Assembly: GCF_003254395.2 (NCBI RefSeq)
Contig: NC_037652.1
Coordinates: 7,298,001 to 7,362,000, forward strand
DNA length: 64,000 nt
Direction: 5' to 3'
Source of the DNA: Apis mellifera
Lineage: Eukaryota; Arthropoda; Insecta; Hymenoptera; Apidae
Shown here: piece after piece, positions 36,882 through 48,120 of the stretch
How positions within the stretch are numbered: position 1 is the first letter of the stretch
How the letters are laid out: every line of letters starts with the position of its first letter
The notes under the pieces: model-generated
The model's database searches: none
What the model was told of the DNA's origin: nothing
What the model saw: only the letters and a program-made list of their open reading frames with translations
Position numbers and translations under genes: made by a program

Positions 36882-37307
36882 ATGGGGCAGCGGATAAAGC
36901 ATCGAAGACCCCCATCGAGAGTTTGCTGCACTCACGAGAAGCCATTTACGCGCCATTACGAAGAGGATAGAAGAATCAACCATCCCCCCTCCACTCAACG
37001 AACCTCCATATATAGTAGTGTACGTGTGACAAGGTGGGCGCAATCTTGGTTGAACAAGAGCGATCGAATAATCGAGGGGAGGGCCAGCGTAAGGTTAATT
37101 CGACTCGACGTCCCCGTATATACCGGCTTCATATTGGAAAACTTAATCGAGTTCGAAGGGGTTGCAGCAACGCAACCCGATTATCACAGGATAAACACCC
37201 TTCTCCTCCCCCGCGACGCGCGAACGTTGGGTTTATTGTACGGCGAATATACGTGGCAGGAACCATCTGTTCTTTCTTTCTCCATCGGTGATCTGAGGGA
37301 TTTTTAA
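36882..37307 (+). other. Balanced open frame (141 codons) running into a satellite, uncertain
   Basis: The DNA between 36870 and 37245 is richer in G+C than its surroundings and less repetitive than most long frames here. From ATG at 36882 the translation has a mixed middle part (GRASVRLIRLDVPVYTGF, RINTLLLPRDARTLGLLYGE). I recognise no family. The last 20 codons lie inside the first unit of the satellite that starts near 37244, so the stop codon comes from repeat sequence. It could be a chance frame, an untranslated exon or a young orphan gene. A shorter frame overlaps it at 37034-37291. Confidence 0.2.
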
Positions 37308-39255
37308 AGGACTATCTCAAAGAAACAACGACGATTTCACGAACGGAATAAAATAAGTAAGTAATATGGGAATATACATAGCAGGAACCATCTGTTGTTT
37401 CCTTCTTTCTTTCCGGTGATCAGAGGGATTTTTAAACGACCATCTCAAAGAAACAACGACGATTTCACGAACAATCACGGAATAAAATAAGTAAGTAAGT
37501 AAATAAGTAGAATAAACAACAATCGATATGAGAATATACATGGGAGGAACTATCTGTTCTTTCCTTCTTTTTTTCCAGTGATCAGAGGAATTTTTAAAGG
37601 ACCATCTTAAAGAAACAACGACGATTTCACGATTTCACGAAGGATCATGGAATAAAATAAGTAAGTAGGATAAGCAACAATTGATATGGGATATACATGG
37701 GAAGAATCATCTGTTCTTTCTTTCTTTCTTTTCGGTGATCAGAAGAATTTTTAAACGACCATCTCAAAGAAACAACGACGATTTCACGCGACGACGAACC
37801 ATCACGGAATAAAATAAGTAAGTAAATAAGTAGAATAAGCAACAATCGATGTGGGAATATACATGGAACCATCTGTTCTTTCTTTCCTTCCTTCTTTTTT
37901 TCCAGTGATGTTCTTCTCCATTCAGAGGGATTTTTAAAGAAACATCTCAAAGAAACAACGATGATTTCACGCAACGACGAATGACCACGAAATAAAATAA
38001 GTAAATAAGTAAGTAAATAAGTAGAATAAGCAACAATTGATATGGGAATATACATGACAAGAACCATTTATTCTTTCCTTCTTTCTTTCCGGTGATCAGA
38101 AGAATTTTTAAACGACCATCTCAAAAAAACAACAACGATGATCATGGAATAAAATAAGTAAATAAATAAATAAATAAGTAGGATAAGCAACAATTGATAT
38201 GGGAATATATATGGAAGGAACCATCTGCTCTTTCTTTCCTTCTTTCTTTTTTTCCAGTGATGTTCTTCTCCATTCAGAGGGATTTTTAAACCATCTCAAA
38301 GAAACAACGATGATTTGACGAACGATCACGGAATAAAATAAGTAAGTAAGTATGGGAATATACATAGGCAGGAAGCATCTGTTCTTTCTTTCTTTTTTTC
38401 CAGTAATTAGAGGGATTTTTAAACCATCTCAAAGAAACAACAACGATTTCACGAATTAATGATCATGAAATAAAATAAATAAGTAAGTAAATAGAATAAG
38501 CAATAAGCAATGGGAATATATATAGCAGGAACCATCTGTTCTTTCTTTTTTCCAGTGATATTTTTCTCCATTGGCGATCAGAGGGATTTTTAAACCATCT
38601 CAAAGAAACAACGATGATTTCACGCGACAACGAACGACGAACGGCTGGAAATAAAATAAGTAAGTAGGATAAGCAACAATTGATGTGGGAATATACATAG
38701 GCAGGAACTATTTCTTCTTTCTTTCTTTTTTTCCAGTGACCAGAGGGATTTTTAAAGGGCCATCTTAAAGAAACAACGACGATTTCACGAATTAATGATC
38801 ATGGAATAAAATAAATAAAGTAAATAAGTAAGTAAATAAGTAGAATAAGCAATAAGCAATGGGAATATATATAACAGGAACCATCTGTTCTTTCTTTTTT
38901 CCAGTGATATTTTTCTCCATTGGCGATCAGAGAGATTTTTAAACGACCATTTCAAAGAAACAACAACGATTTCACGCGACAATGAACGACGAACGGCTGG
39001 AAATAAAATAAGTAAGTAAATAAGTAGGATAAGCAACAATTGATAGGGAAATATACATAGAACGAACCATCTGTTCTTTCTTTCTTTCCAGTGATGTTCC
39101 TCTCCATTGGCGATCAGAGGGATTTTTAAACCATCTCAAAGAAACAACGACCATTTCACGCGACGACGAACAATCACGGCTGGGAATAAAATAAGTAAAT
39201 AACTAAATAAGTAAGTAAGCAAGTAAGTAGGATAAGCAACAATCGATATGAGAAT
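37244..39255. repeat. Satellite array, 12 units of about 127-192 bp, with splice-like signals
   Basis: Unit starts, marked by GAATATACAT and AACCATCTGTTCTTTC, lie near 37244, 37371, 37532, 37688, 37853, 38045, 38200, 38353, 38512, 38687, 38861 and 39047. Each unit has, in order, a pyrimidine tract, usually ending TTTCCAG, then GTGATCAGAGGGATTTTTAA or a variant, then CATCTCAAAGAAACAACGA, then AATAAAATAAGTAAGTA and GATAAGCAACAAT. Eight of the twelve units have a CAG after the pyrimidine tract and four have CGG or no AG. Eleven of the twelve carry GTAAGT downstream. Length differences come mainly from the number of GTAA/AATA words and from an optional insert TTCTCCATTGGCGATCAG. Minus-strand frames here are repeat translations. 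Confidence 0.92.
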
Positions 39256-39299
39256 ACCTCTCTCTCTCTCCTCTTAAAGTAAACTCGTTCGAGAGTAAT

Positions 39300-40400
39300 A
39301 ATTGAACCGCCGCTCCTCCTCCTCCTCTCTCTCTCTCTCTCTCTCTCTAGGGACTCAAGATACCCTTACCCTCCCCCCACAGAACCAGAAACAGAAGAAA
39401 AATGCAAAGATCCTCGTTAGGGTTTGGCGAGAGAGGTTGGCAAACGTGGAAAAAGTAGTAACGAGGCGAGTGGTGGATGCTCGGAATAAATATAAGCCAG
39501 GAAGAGAGGGAGGGAGGGAGGGAATAATTCGAAAGGGAAACGGCAGTGGCAGTGGCAGTGGCAGTGGCGGCAGCGCCGGCTTCCACGAGTTTCGCCCGCT
39601 TTTTCGAGCCAAACGCGGGACCGAAGCGAAGGGTGGAAAAGAGGGGGTAAGAGAGGGATGGCGAGGGGACAGAGAGAGAGAGAGAGAGAGATATAGGGAG
39701 GAGGGTGGGGAGGAGGGGCGAAGAGGCATGGAGGGGGTGAGAGGAGGCTGTGCTCGGGGTGCGGAAGAGTCAGTGCGCGGCGAGGCGCGCCAGCTGCCGC
39801 ACGTCATGATTCTATCCCAGGTGAGCCACGAATTTACCCAGAAACCATCACAGCACGCTCTCCACTTCGAATCGTGACCGCCAAAAAATTCGCGACCTAT
39901 ACGTGTATATATATATACATATACATATATATATATATATATACACGCATCTGTATCTCGACACGAAACGAAAGCGGTGTTCCTTCCTCTTTCACACACG
40001 CCCCTCGTGCATGAGAACGAAGTGTTGTGTGCTCGAACAAACCCGTTGTCATCGTTCCTCCACTCCCCCAATTTTTCTTCTTTCCCCGTTATCACACACA
40101 CACACACATACGACAGCACGATCGATAGTGGCCAAGCATGATTTATCGACCACCTCTTCTTCTTCTTCTTCTTCCTCCTTCTTCTCCTTCTTCTTCCCCT
40201 TTGTGTTTCTCGTTGTTGCCACGTTGTTCGATGTAATTTGGAGGCATTGAGGAGATAACGGGACGTCCGTCGGGTATAACACGTTCGAGAGCTGTTTGGC
40301 ACGCGGACGCGATCGAGGATAAATCGAGTGGCTGTGCGACGCGTCGGATCGAGGAGTTTAGATAGGATCCGCGGAGTGGCGTGCAGAGAGAGAGAGAGGG
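39300..40400 (+). promoter_or_regulatory. GC- and GA-rich island, candidate promoter/5' exon region
   Basis: After the AT-rich satellite the composition switches abruptly to G+C-rich, with CT (39313-39348), GGCAGT (about 39542-39567), GA (39670-39690), TA (39905-39943) and CA (40092-40109) runs. GA runs and CpG-rich sequence of this type are common at insect promoters. Frames here (191 codons plus at 39302-39877; 315 codons minus at 39355-40302) owe their length to simple runs such as GSGSGSGSGG and RERERERY. The best-structured signal is the exon-like segment at 39772-39820, described separately. Confidence 0.35.
39772..39820 (+). promoter_or_regulatory. Candidate transcription start and short first exon with splice donor
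   Basis: TCAGTG at 39770-39775 matches the insect initiator consensus with A at 39772. About 28 bases downstream the sequence GCACG agrees at four of five positions with the downstream promoter element consensus. An ATG at 39806 opens five codons, MILSQ, ending exactly at CCCAG before GTGAGC at 39821, a strong splice donor. This would be a first exon with a phase-0 intron. No second exon was identified. Without transcript data this is inference. Confidence 0.25.
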
Positions 40401-42480
40401 CAATAGCCCTTTTCTTTTACTCACCGAATTATTTTCTATTCCTGAATATTTGTTTCCTTTCTCTTTTCTTCTTCTTTCTTCCTTCTCTCCTCGAAGAGCT
40501 CTCCGTCTCCTCCTCCTCGAAGAGCTCTCCGTCTCCTCCTCCTCTTCCTTCTCCTTCTCCCGATTAGATAGTCGCGACGGGGCAAATGAAACCTTCCCCC
40601 TCCCCCTTACCTCCTCCCTCTAGCTTGCAGGAGGCAAGGAGGAAAGCGTAAAGCGATTGCACGCAAACAAACTTTATCTCTCGATTCACTTACGACGAAC
40701 GCTTTGTTTGTCCCCGCGTAATTGACAGTCGAACGTGAAATTAATCTTTTCCACCCTGCCGAGCGTGATCTCCATCCGGTGAAAATTCCAATTTTTTTTT
40801 TTTTTTTTTTCACACGCGCGAAGAAGGGAAGAAGGTCGCGGAGAGCCGATCGCGAGGATTCCCTCAGTGAGCAGTTTCTCGAGAACAGTTCCTTCTTCTC
40901 CCCCTTCATATCTTTTTTCTCCCCAATGATCCTCGCTTCGATTTCGATTCCACGTTTCAATCTCGCAACAGGTCTCTTCCTTCCATCTCGATGGAGACTT
41001 GTCCTTCCTCTTTATCTTTTCTTCTTCTTCTTCTTCTTCTCTTTCCTCGAGTTATCGAAATGCAAACGACTTCGAATGAATCACTGATAACGAAATTATC
41101 ACGAACGAAGAAGAGGAAGAGAATTTACGAGAGAATCGACGAGAGGACGTTTCCACGAATTTCGACGAATTTACGAGAGAATCGACGAGACTTTTCTCTT
41201 TGGAAAAATTTCCTTGGAACTCGAGAGAATTTATCCCCGAGGAGCGATCTTTTTGGAGAAGGATTGGATACGTGAAGACTTGAATATCGCGCTCACGCAC
41301 GACGACGATTCGTTTTCTATTCGCGTGTTTCTTTCGGAGAACAAGTGTTGTGCTTTTCTTCCCTTTTCTTTTCAAGGAAGTCATATCCCCGGACGATAAG
41401 TTAAGTGAGAGGCGAAATTCTAGAATTCAACGATCTTCGACGCCGTTGAAGAAGAAAAGGAGGAAGAGGAGAAAAAGAGAGATATTTCCAAGTTATTCGA
41501 CGCTGTTGAATATCGAATCTGATCGAACTCGAAGGAAGAAACGTTGGAAGAAAAACGTTTTCGTAAAATACGGAAGGAAGGGAACGATCCCCGTTTTCTT
41601 GGGATGATGAAAAGTATCTTCCACGATGACCGAAACATCCCCAGGGGACGAGGAAAAATTGGGACGCAGTTTATTCCATCGCTCCTGCATTCGAACGAGT
41701 CCTGGGGAAAAAAGTGGAGGAAAGTGCGTCTATCATTCCAAACTCTTGATTCCAAACGAATGAATGAAACGACGAAAAGAAAATACTGTTCGATTTTGGG
41801 GAAAGAAAAAAAGAGAAAGAAGATTCGATTTCAACGTTATGGATTCTCCGTGAAATTAGAGGCCTCGAGGGAATTAGAGTTTAAAAAAGGAGAATCCCAG
41901 CTCAAAAATCGTCGAAAAATATCTATCTCCTCCTCCTCCTCCCTCCACTTAAGTTAACGTCGCTCTCGAGGGAGGAGAAAGAATCACCCTTCGATCTTTC
42001 GACGACAATTATTCTCGATCCGTGATTTAATTTTAAAAACGACACCTGACATCTTCGAGACGCTTTCTCAAATCTCCGAATTCTGCTCGAGGGAGGAAAA
42101 AAGGAAGGAAGGAAGGAAGGAAGGAAGGAAGGAAAGGAGGGAGGGAGGCGTCGTCCTTTCCGAAAGGGTAGGGAAACGATCCTCTTTGCAATTACACAGA
42201 GAGGACACTCTCTCCGCCCACTTTTTTTTTTACGCTGACTCTGGGAAAGGTCGGCATCCCGATCACGTTCCGTGGAGGATTTACCTGTTACCAACCCCCC
42301 CCCCCCCTGTTACGATTTGTCGTTTTCCCCATTCGACGTTGCCAAACGAGAAAGAATCGTGACCGTTCGATACGATTCTTACACGCGATACGGTGTCTCT
42401 GTTTCTCTGTTGTGCGTGCGTCTCTCTCTCTCTTTCTCGTTCGCAACGTCGAGAAGAGACGATGTTGTTCGTCAAGTTTG
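40401..42480. other. GA/CT-rich flank of the promoter-like island
   Basis: A perfect 26-bp tandem pair (CCTCGAAGAGCTCTCCGTCT and the next six bases) lies at 40489-40514 and 40515-40540. T-run at 40791-40810, CTT runs near 41022-41042, (GGAA)n at 42102-42134 and a run of 13 C at 42295-42307. Frames of 110-137 codons at 41052-41957 are serine/lysine/arginine rich and occur on both strands. I see no domain in them. Confidence 0.45.
42102..42134. repeat. (GGAA)n microsatellite
   Basis: About eight GGAA units, followed by a GGGA-rich stretch. Confidence 0.95.
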
Positions 42481-43275
42481 GTAATTTTCCGATAATGGAA
42501 TTCCAAGTTTGGATTAGTAAATTAGCAGACGAACGAACGAAGGTATAATTGGTTTTGAAAATCTTTTCGAATATTCGTTCGTTTTCGATCGAATTGTGAA
42601 TATATTTTTTAGGTTAATAGATGGAGTTTCGTTTCTGGGTTCGATGATTTTTCGAATTACGTATCTATAGTGATCTACGCGAGAGAAATAAATAATGAAA
42701 TTCTTTTAGATCGTCGATAGACAAACAAAATTTTAAATTTGGATTATAAATTGGTAATAGACAGGAATAAAAGTCTAATTGGTTTTGAAAATCGAAAATC
42801 TTTTCGAATTAGATAAAAATTTTCGAAACATTCTTTCAGCTTCTAAGTTCGATGATTTTTCGATGAGGAAATTTTCAAAATTCGTATCCATAGTGAATTA
42901 CGCGAGAGAGTTGAAATAAATGAAATTCTTATATCGATAGACAAAACTCTGATAAAATTCTAATAGAACGAAGAAACTCTTCAAACCAGAATAAAAATTT
43001 TCGATACGTTCTTCCGAGTTCGATAATTTTGTGGTAAGAAAATTTGGATCATGAATCGAATGTGTCGATGATGAGATAAAGTTTTCGATATTATTTCGAG
43101 TTCGATGATTTTTCGATAATTCGAATCACGAATCTATAATAAATTACGCGAGAGTCGAAATAAATGAAATTCTTACGTCGAGACGGCGTTTTACGGCGTC
43201 TGTTAAAAGCTTAAAATCTAAACTTGAAATATAAATCGATAATAGTTACATACGAAACATAAATTCAAGTATTTT
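42481..43275. repeat. Degenerate tandem array, family shared with 47560-48120
   Basis: Recurring words are AATTTTCCGATAATGGAATT, TAATTGGTTTTGAAAATC, TTCGATGATTTTTCGA (near 42641, 42847, 43093), GAATTACGCGAGAG (near 42894 and 43141) and AAATAAATGAAATTCTTA (near 42914 and 43160). Units are roughly 200-240 bp and strongly diverged, with partial units near 43020-43100. The same words in the same order form a second array about 5 kb downstream. Confidence 0.8.
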
Positions 43276-46200
43276 TAAAAAAATCTGTTGGAAATGAGAT
43301 TCTAGATTTCTAAGCATTTCTTAGGACGAAATGGAAAGGTATTTATGAAAGAAAATCCAAAGGCAGTGACCGTTTTGGTAACAACCTATTATTCCACTTA
43401 TCTTGTACGATCTGATGGATTGTCTGGTTGGGCGAACGATTGCACGCAAACTACTTCCGGTCAGAAAGGTAAAGGGGGCGCCTGTTGCGCCGTTAAAACC
43501 ACAACTTTCCTATCAATTAATTTATCAACGACCATATATATATATATATATTCCCGATCAGTTCATTCGATCAAGATTTTAAAATCCGAAAAATATTCTC
43601 GTTATCCACTCTTTATTTCGTTCGACACGTTTTTCGACATTGATTCAACGCACCTGTTTAAATTGCATCTAGGTTAGGTAATCCGAGTCGAGTTCCAGTC
43701 AAGTTTGCAATCAAGACACTCTGCCTCCTTCCTTACCTCGCCGTATAATAAATCCTCTTAACCCGTTTCCATTCGTGTATCTGTATTTATCGATCAAAGT
43801 TAAGAAACGACGAATGTGTAATTTCTTCGCGCGATTCGAGGTTATACGAAAGAACGTAAAAACAAATGTTACGAAAAAAACACGATATGTAATAATTTCT
43901 CCTCGATTCGTTCCGATTATTCCATTTTCCAAAATTCCTCGCGCGTTTCCATCGTGAATTTATTTGTGCGTGAATTTATTTTCCACGCGTTATCGCGATA
44001 GGTTAGGTAACAATAAGGGAATACATTCGATGAAAAATCAATTCCTACGTTCCAGAGTTTTGTATAAAATATCCTCCTGAAGTGAAGAAAAATTTGGATA
44101 ACACGAAAAATTAAAATTTCCAACAATTAACAGAATTAACGATCCGTGTATCTACTCGGTGATTTCTCGATTATCAACAAGTGTACGCCGACGTTGATAA
44201 CTCTCTTTCCGGGTTGTATAAGCCGAATAAAGTTTTCTCTATTGAATTATCACGGTTAGGTTAATCCTAATTAAGTCGCGGATCCTCGAAAACTTTTCGA
44301 TCGAGCCAACTGTGCCAACGTGTTATATATTGGCGTAGATATTCCCCCCTCCCCTTCCTTTATACGAGTGTACACAGAGTACGCCATATCGAGAATGTCT
44401 CCATATTAAAATTATTAATCGATAAAGTTAAAAGGAAACGTTAATTAAAAGATATTCCGTATCGTTTATTAGTCGTTCGAATAAATATATATTTGTTAAG
44501 GATAAATTGTCGAGTAAATCAATTTGAAATTAATTCTCTTTTTATTTTTTTATTTTGTTTATCCTTTTTCTTTTTTTTTCCGATATCAGATGTAATAACA
44601 ACGTTTATAGAAAATAAAGTTTACGTATTTATCGATTTGTTAATTTCGATAAATTCGAAATCTGCTTTATTCTATTTATTTCTTTTTTTCTCTTATTATT
44701 ACTTTTATCATCCTCTTTGTGTGTGTGTCTTTTTTTTTTTTTAAGACGAACAAATTGCACCGTTTGCAGATCTCTACAACGGAGTAAACTTTTTTATTTG
44801 AAAAGTAGAAAGATGCCTAGAACTTCAATTATTTCAAATTGTCTTGGAGAGGGAAAAAAAAGGAAAGAAAATGAAGAGAAATGTCAGGGAAAAGGATAAG
44901 ACATTTTCACAGTCTGTGAAAATCTTAAAAGAATTCTCTGGATCAACTGGTTTTTTAAAAAAAATTCATCGCTCTTAGTATTAATAACTAATTGATAATT
45001 ACGCTGATTAATTAAAATTTCTGGCGCAAAATTTTTCTCTCTTTTAAATTTCTCTCGTTCACAGAAACACGCGTTACATTTTTTCCAAGATGTTGGAGAA
45101 TAGCGCGCAGCAAATTCAACGCAACGAATTTCGGCAATCGTCAATTTTTGATAGGGCGCTTTTAATTAAATTCAACTCGTGAATCAACGAAATGAGTAAA
45201 AATTGGGAATCGAGCCGGTCCTAGATTTAATTATTGTTACGATTGATGTCGGATATGTAATTAAATTTTCAATTTGAATTTCGAATCACCCGTTTAATTC
45301 CAACCTTTACATTTGACAAATTCTATATGGCCGGGGTTGGATCGATAGATCTTCGATCATTGGGGAGAAAGGAGCGGATTTGAGACGACCATTCAACCCG
45401 CTAACTAAAGCACCCCTATTACACACCGCTCTGTGTATACATACTGATACCAAGTGTAAGCCGTAGTGTTTGATTGAATCGTATACCTTCATTATTGATA
45501 CTATTGAGAACTCTATCAATCGAGAACTATCGAGGGATTTCTCTTTGTTTGCCCTCCCGTTCCCCGACCATCCTTCCTTTCTCCATACAATCTTTTTCAT
45601 CCTGGTATATTTGCCTATTAATATAGCGTTAACCGTTTCGCGATCTCTTTATTTTTTTTTCTTTTCTTTTCTTTCCTTTTGTCCGTTTCCTGATTCGAAA
45701 TTCTCCATTTTGTTGCACCTTCTACTTTTCCATCCTCTTCCAGCTTCTTTGTAATTTTTTAACACTTTCACGATTCACAGGTTCAGACGTTGAATATACC
45801 TGAAAATTATATCTTTTGAGATGTTTTTGTTAACATTTTTTTCAACGGCGATAGAGTCAATTAGGTGAAAAATTATATTTTTGAATTATATTATATTATA
45901 TCTGAAGTTTCGAATGCTCGATACTTTCTCACATTTACTTTCTCTTTTATTACTTTTCATGGCGATAGAATCGCAGATCAGATTGTGGATATAATCGACG
46001 TTAAAGATTTTTTGATATTTACCTGGTTGCTTATTATCTTAAGAGATTAACCTTTTTGGACATTCGTTCTAGTTGATAATCCGAAATTTTATTTCTTTCA
46101 TTCTCTTCCTCGTAATTCTATAAATTCGAAATTCGAATCTAATTCGTAACCTCGCTCGAACGATCCATTCTACCACTTTTTCCACCTTTTATCCTCTCCT

Positions 46201-46560
46201 AATGATCCCCGTGATCCCAGTAATGGGGTAAAAAGGTGAGCGCGTCCTGAATCCGTGTAATTCACGCTCTTTGAGAATTACATATCGAAATCCATTGAAT
46301 CGCCTGTACAGTTACAATCGAGTTAACCAAGTTCTGTGCCGTAGTTCTAGTTGGTATCACGCGTTAATTGATTCCTCTTACTTTTCTTCTTTCTTCTATA
46401 ATATTCTATAATTTCTTCCACACGATTTTAATACACGATAAATCAACATTTTCTCGCGAATAAGTTAAATAAATTAACGAGTTTGCGCTCGAGAGGCAAG
46501 TCTCAGTCGCCACGGGCGTCTCATGCACTGCAATGGCGAACTATTCATGTTAGATGTTTC
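43276..46560. other. Gene-less AT-rich stretch
   Basis: Two sub-blocks are more balanced. One is 43345-43520, with a plus-strand frame reading TTYYSTYLVRSDGLSGWAND. The other is 45300-45480, G+C-richer, with minus-strand frame 45307-45600. Neither matches a family that I know. The rest is AT-rich with T-runs (44571-44580, 44731-44743). Single TTAGGTTAGG-like words (43671, 44001) are not telomeric arrays. Confidence 0.45.
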
Positions 46561-46569
46561 CGATTAATA

Positions 46570-46919
46570 AGAACACGGTATTAATTCGTAAATAGACTCT
46601 TTATTTCAGATCTTTATCACTTTATTTCAAGAATTGTATGAATTTTTATGACGAGTTGAAAAAAATATACACGATTGTTAATCTATTTAAAAATGAGTGT
46701 GGTCATGAAATAAATAATAATTAGAAACGCAATAGAGAGTTAATTTGTAAATAGATTCCTTAGATCTTTATCTTTTTATTAAGAAATGTATAAAATCATT
46801 TTACGTAAATTAATTTATAAATAAGCTTCTTAAATCTTTATCTTTTTATCAAAAAATATATAAAATCATTTTATATATTAATAAATAAATAGATTCTTTA
46901 AATCTTTATCTGTTTATTA
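46570..46919. repeat. Tandem repeat, about 69-bp period, three to four units
   Basis: TAATTTGTAAATAGATTCCT at about 46742, TAATTTATAAATAAGCTTCT at about 46810 and TAATAAATAAATAGATTCTT at about 46880 start successive units. Each is followed by AATCTTTATCTTTTTAT or a close variant and ATAAAATCATTTTA. A more diverged unit is near 46580. The last unit is interrupted by the mariner relic at 46920. Confidence 0.8.
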
Positions 46920-47400
46920 TTGGATTGTTCGGAGAGTGATTTTGTCTTTTCACACGAGTGTCGCTAGTCGAACATTTGTCCAGCCAACTTCATTCTAAAC
47001 CGTAGTTATTATATATTTTCAGAGTTGGCATTTCATGGTTTATTATATAAGAAAAATTCGTTCTATTCTGTTCGGTTGTGTTTCTCGTGCGTGATAACGA
47101 AGACTGAAAAGAACATTTTATTTTATCGAAAAAGTGAAGAATGTTGTTCAAGCAAAAAAAAAAGTTACGCGAAATCTGTGAAAAAACTGTATTAACGGTC
47201 AGTGTCAAAACTGGTTTTCAAAATTTTGACGTTAAAAATGCGCCACGTTTCTGGAAGAGCGGTTGAAATCAAGAAGACAAAGCAAAGGTACCGATCGAAG
47301 CAAACTGACGAACAACAATTCGAAAAATTGCTACGAGATCGAATTTGTCGAATTCGATTGTTCATAATCGCGTGAAACGATTTGGTGTTTCATGTGATTA
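46920..47400 (+). mobile_element. Old mariner relic, 5' end only
   Basis: The terminal repeat starts TTGGATTGTTCGGAGAGTGA directly after a TA at 46918-46919. About 195 bases later the plus strand, read with frameshifts, gives the mariner N-terminal region: KNVVQAKKKLREICEK, then a degraded QNWFSKF segment, then DVKNAPRFWKSG, KVPIEAN and SNSIVHNRVKRFG. The order and spacing follow mellifera-subfamily transposases. No catalytic region and no 3' terminal repeat are visible, so the copy is 3'-truncated or has decayed beyond recognition after about 47400. Confidence 0.85.
47115..47400 (+). pseudogene. Mariner transposase N-terminal fossil
   Basis: Only the paired helix-turn-helix DNA-binding portion survives, distributed over more than one frame with at least one in-frame stop. 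Recognition rests on the segments QAKKKLREICEK, DVKNAPRF and SIVHNRVKRFG. It cannot encode a functional protein. Confidence 0.82.
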
Positions 47401-47559
47401 TGAAAAAAAATAAAATTATTTTCCCAACAACCCGATATTAAAAAATATATAAAAGATATAATATCGTCGCATTTGCGCAGTCATTTTGAATTGCTACTTT
47501 GCTCGATTGAAACAACCTTCGAACGCGAAGAGTTAAAAATTATAACCAATATTTTCGAT

Positions 47560-48120
47560 GTTGTTCCGATCTTTGCCAAGTTTGATAATTTTCCGATAAT
47601 AGAATTCCAAGTTTAGATTAATAAATAGTAGATAATAGACGAACGCACGAACGAGAAGTATAATTAGTTTTGAAAATCTTTTCGAACTGGATGCAAATTT
47701 TTGAAACGTTTTTGTTTCTCGCTTCTCATTTCGATAATTTTGAATCGAACGTGACGAATAAATGAGAATAAGCAAAATTCTTCGATTAATAGATAGAGTT
47801 TTCGATGTCATTCCGCTTCGATGATTTTTCGATAACGAAATTTTCAAAATTCAAATCGACGTAATGAATACGTCGATTACACAAGAATTGAAATAAAATT
47901 TTTATATCGATAGACAAACCTCTACGACATCTGATAAAATTCTAAACTTGGAGTCTAATTGGTTTTGAATATCTTTTCGAATTAGATAAAAATTTTCGAA
48001 ACATTCTTTCCGCTTCTAAGCACGATGACGAAATTTAAAACTCGGATTATCGAAATCCACAGTGAATTACACGAGAGTTGAAATAAATGAAACGAAACAA
48101 TCGAACGTGAAGTGTTAAAA
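47560..48120. repeat. Second array of the 42.5-kb repeat family
   Basis: TAATTTTCCGATAATAGAAT at about 47586, followed by GAATTCCAAGTTTAG, mirrors the start of the 42481 array. Further shared words are TTTTGAAAATCTTTTCGAA, GATGATTTTTCGATAA, TTATATCGATAGACAAA, ATTAGATAAAAATTTTCGAA and GTGAATTACACGAGAGTTGA. About two to three diverged units are present. AGTTAAAAATTATAA occurs near 47532 and 48112, close to both edges. Confidence 0.8.

Noticed and set aside
37244..39255. CRISPR-like array
   Set aside because: Units are long, unequal and similar over their whole length. There are no unique spacers, and the composition is that of an insect satellite.
39355..40302. 315-codon minus-strand open frame, the longest in the window
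   Set aside because: Its length comes from CT, GA, TA and GGCAGT runs (poly-R/K, YIYIYIY, SLSLSLS, PLPLPLP). No domain is visible, and a plus-strand frame overlaps part of it.
43665..44010. TTAGG-like words as telomeric repeats
   Set aside because: Only single GGTTAGGTAA words occur, with no tandem run.
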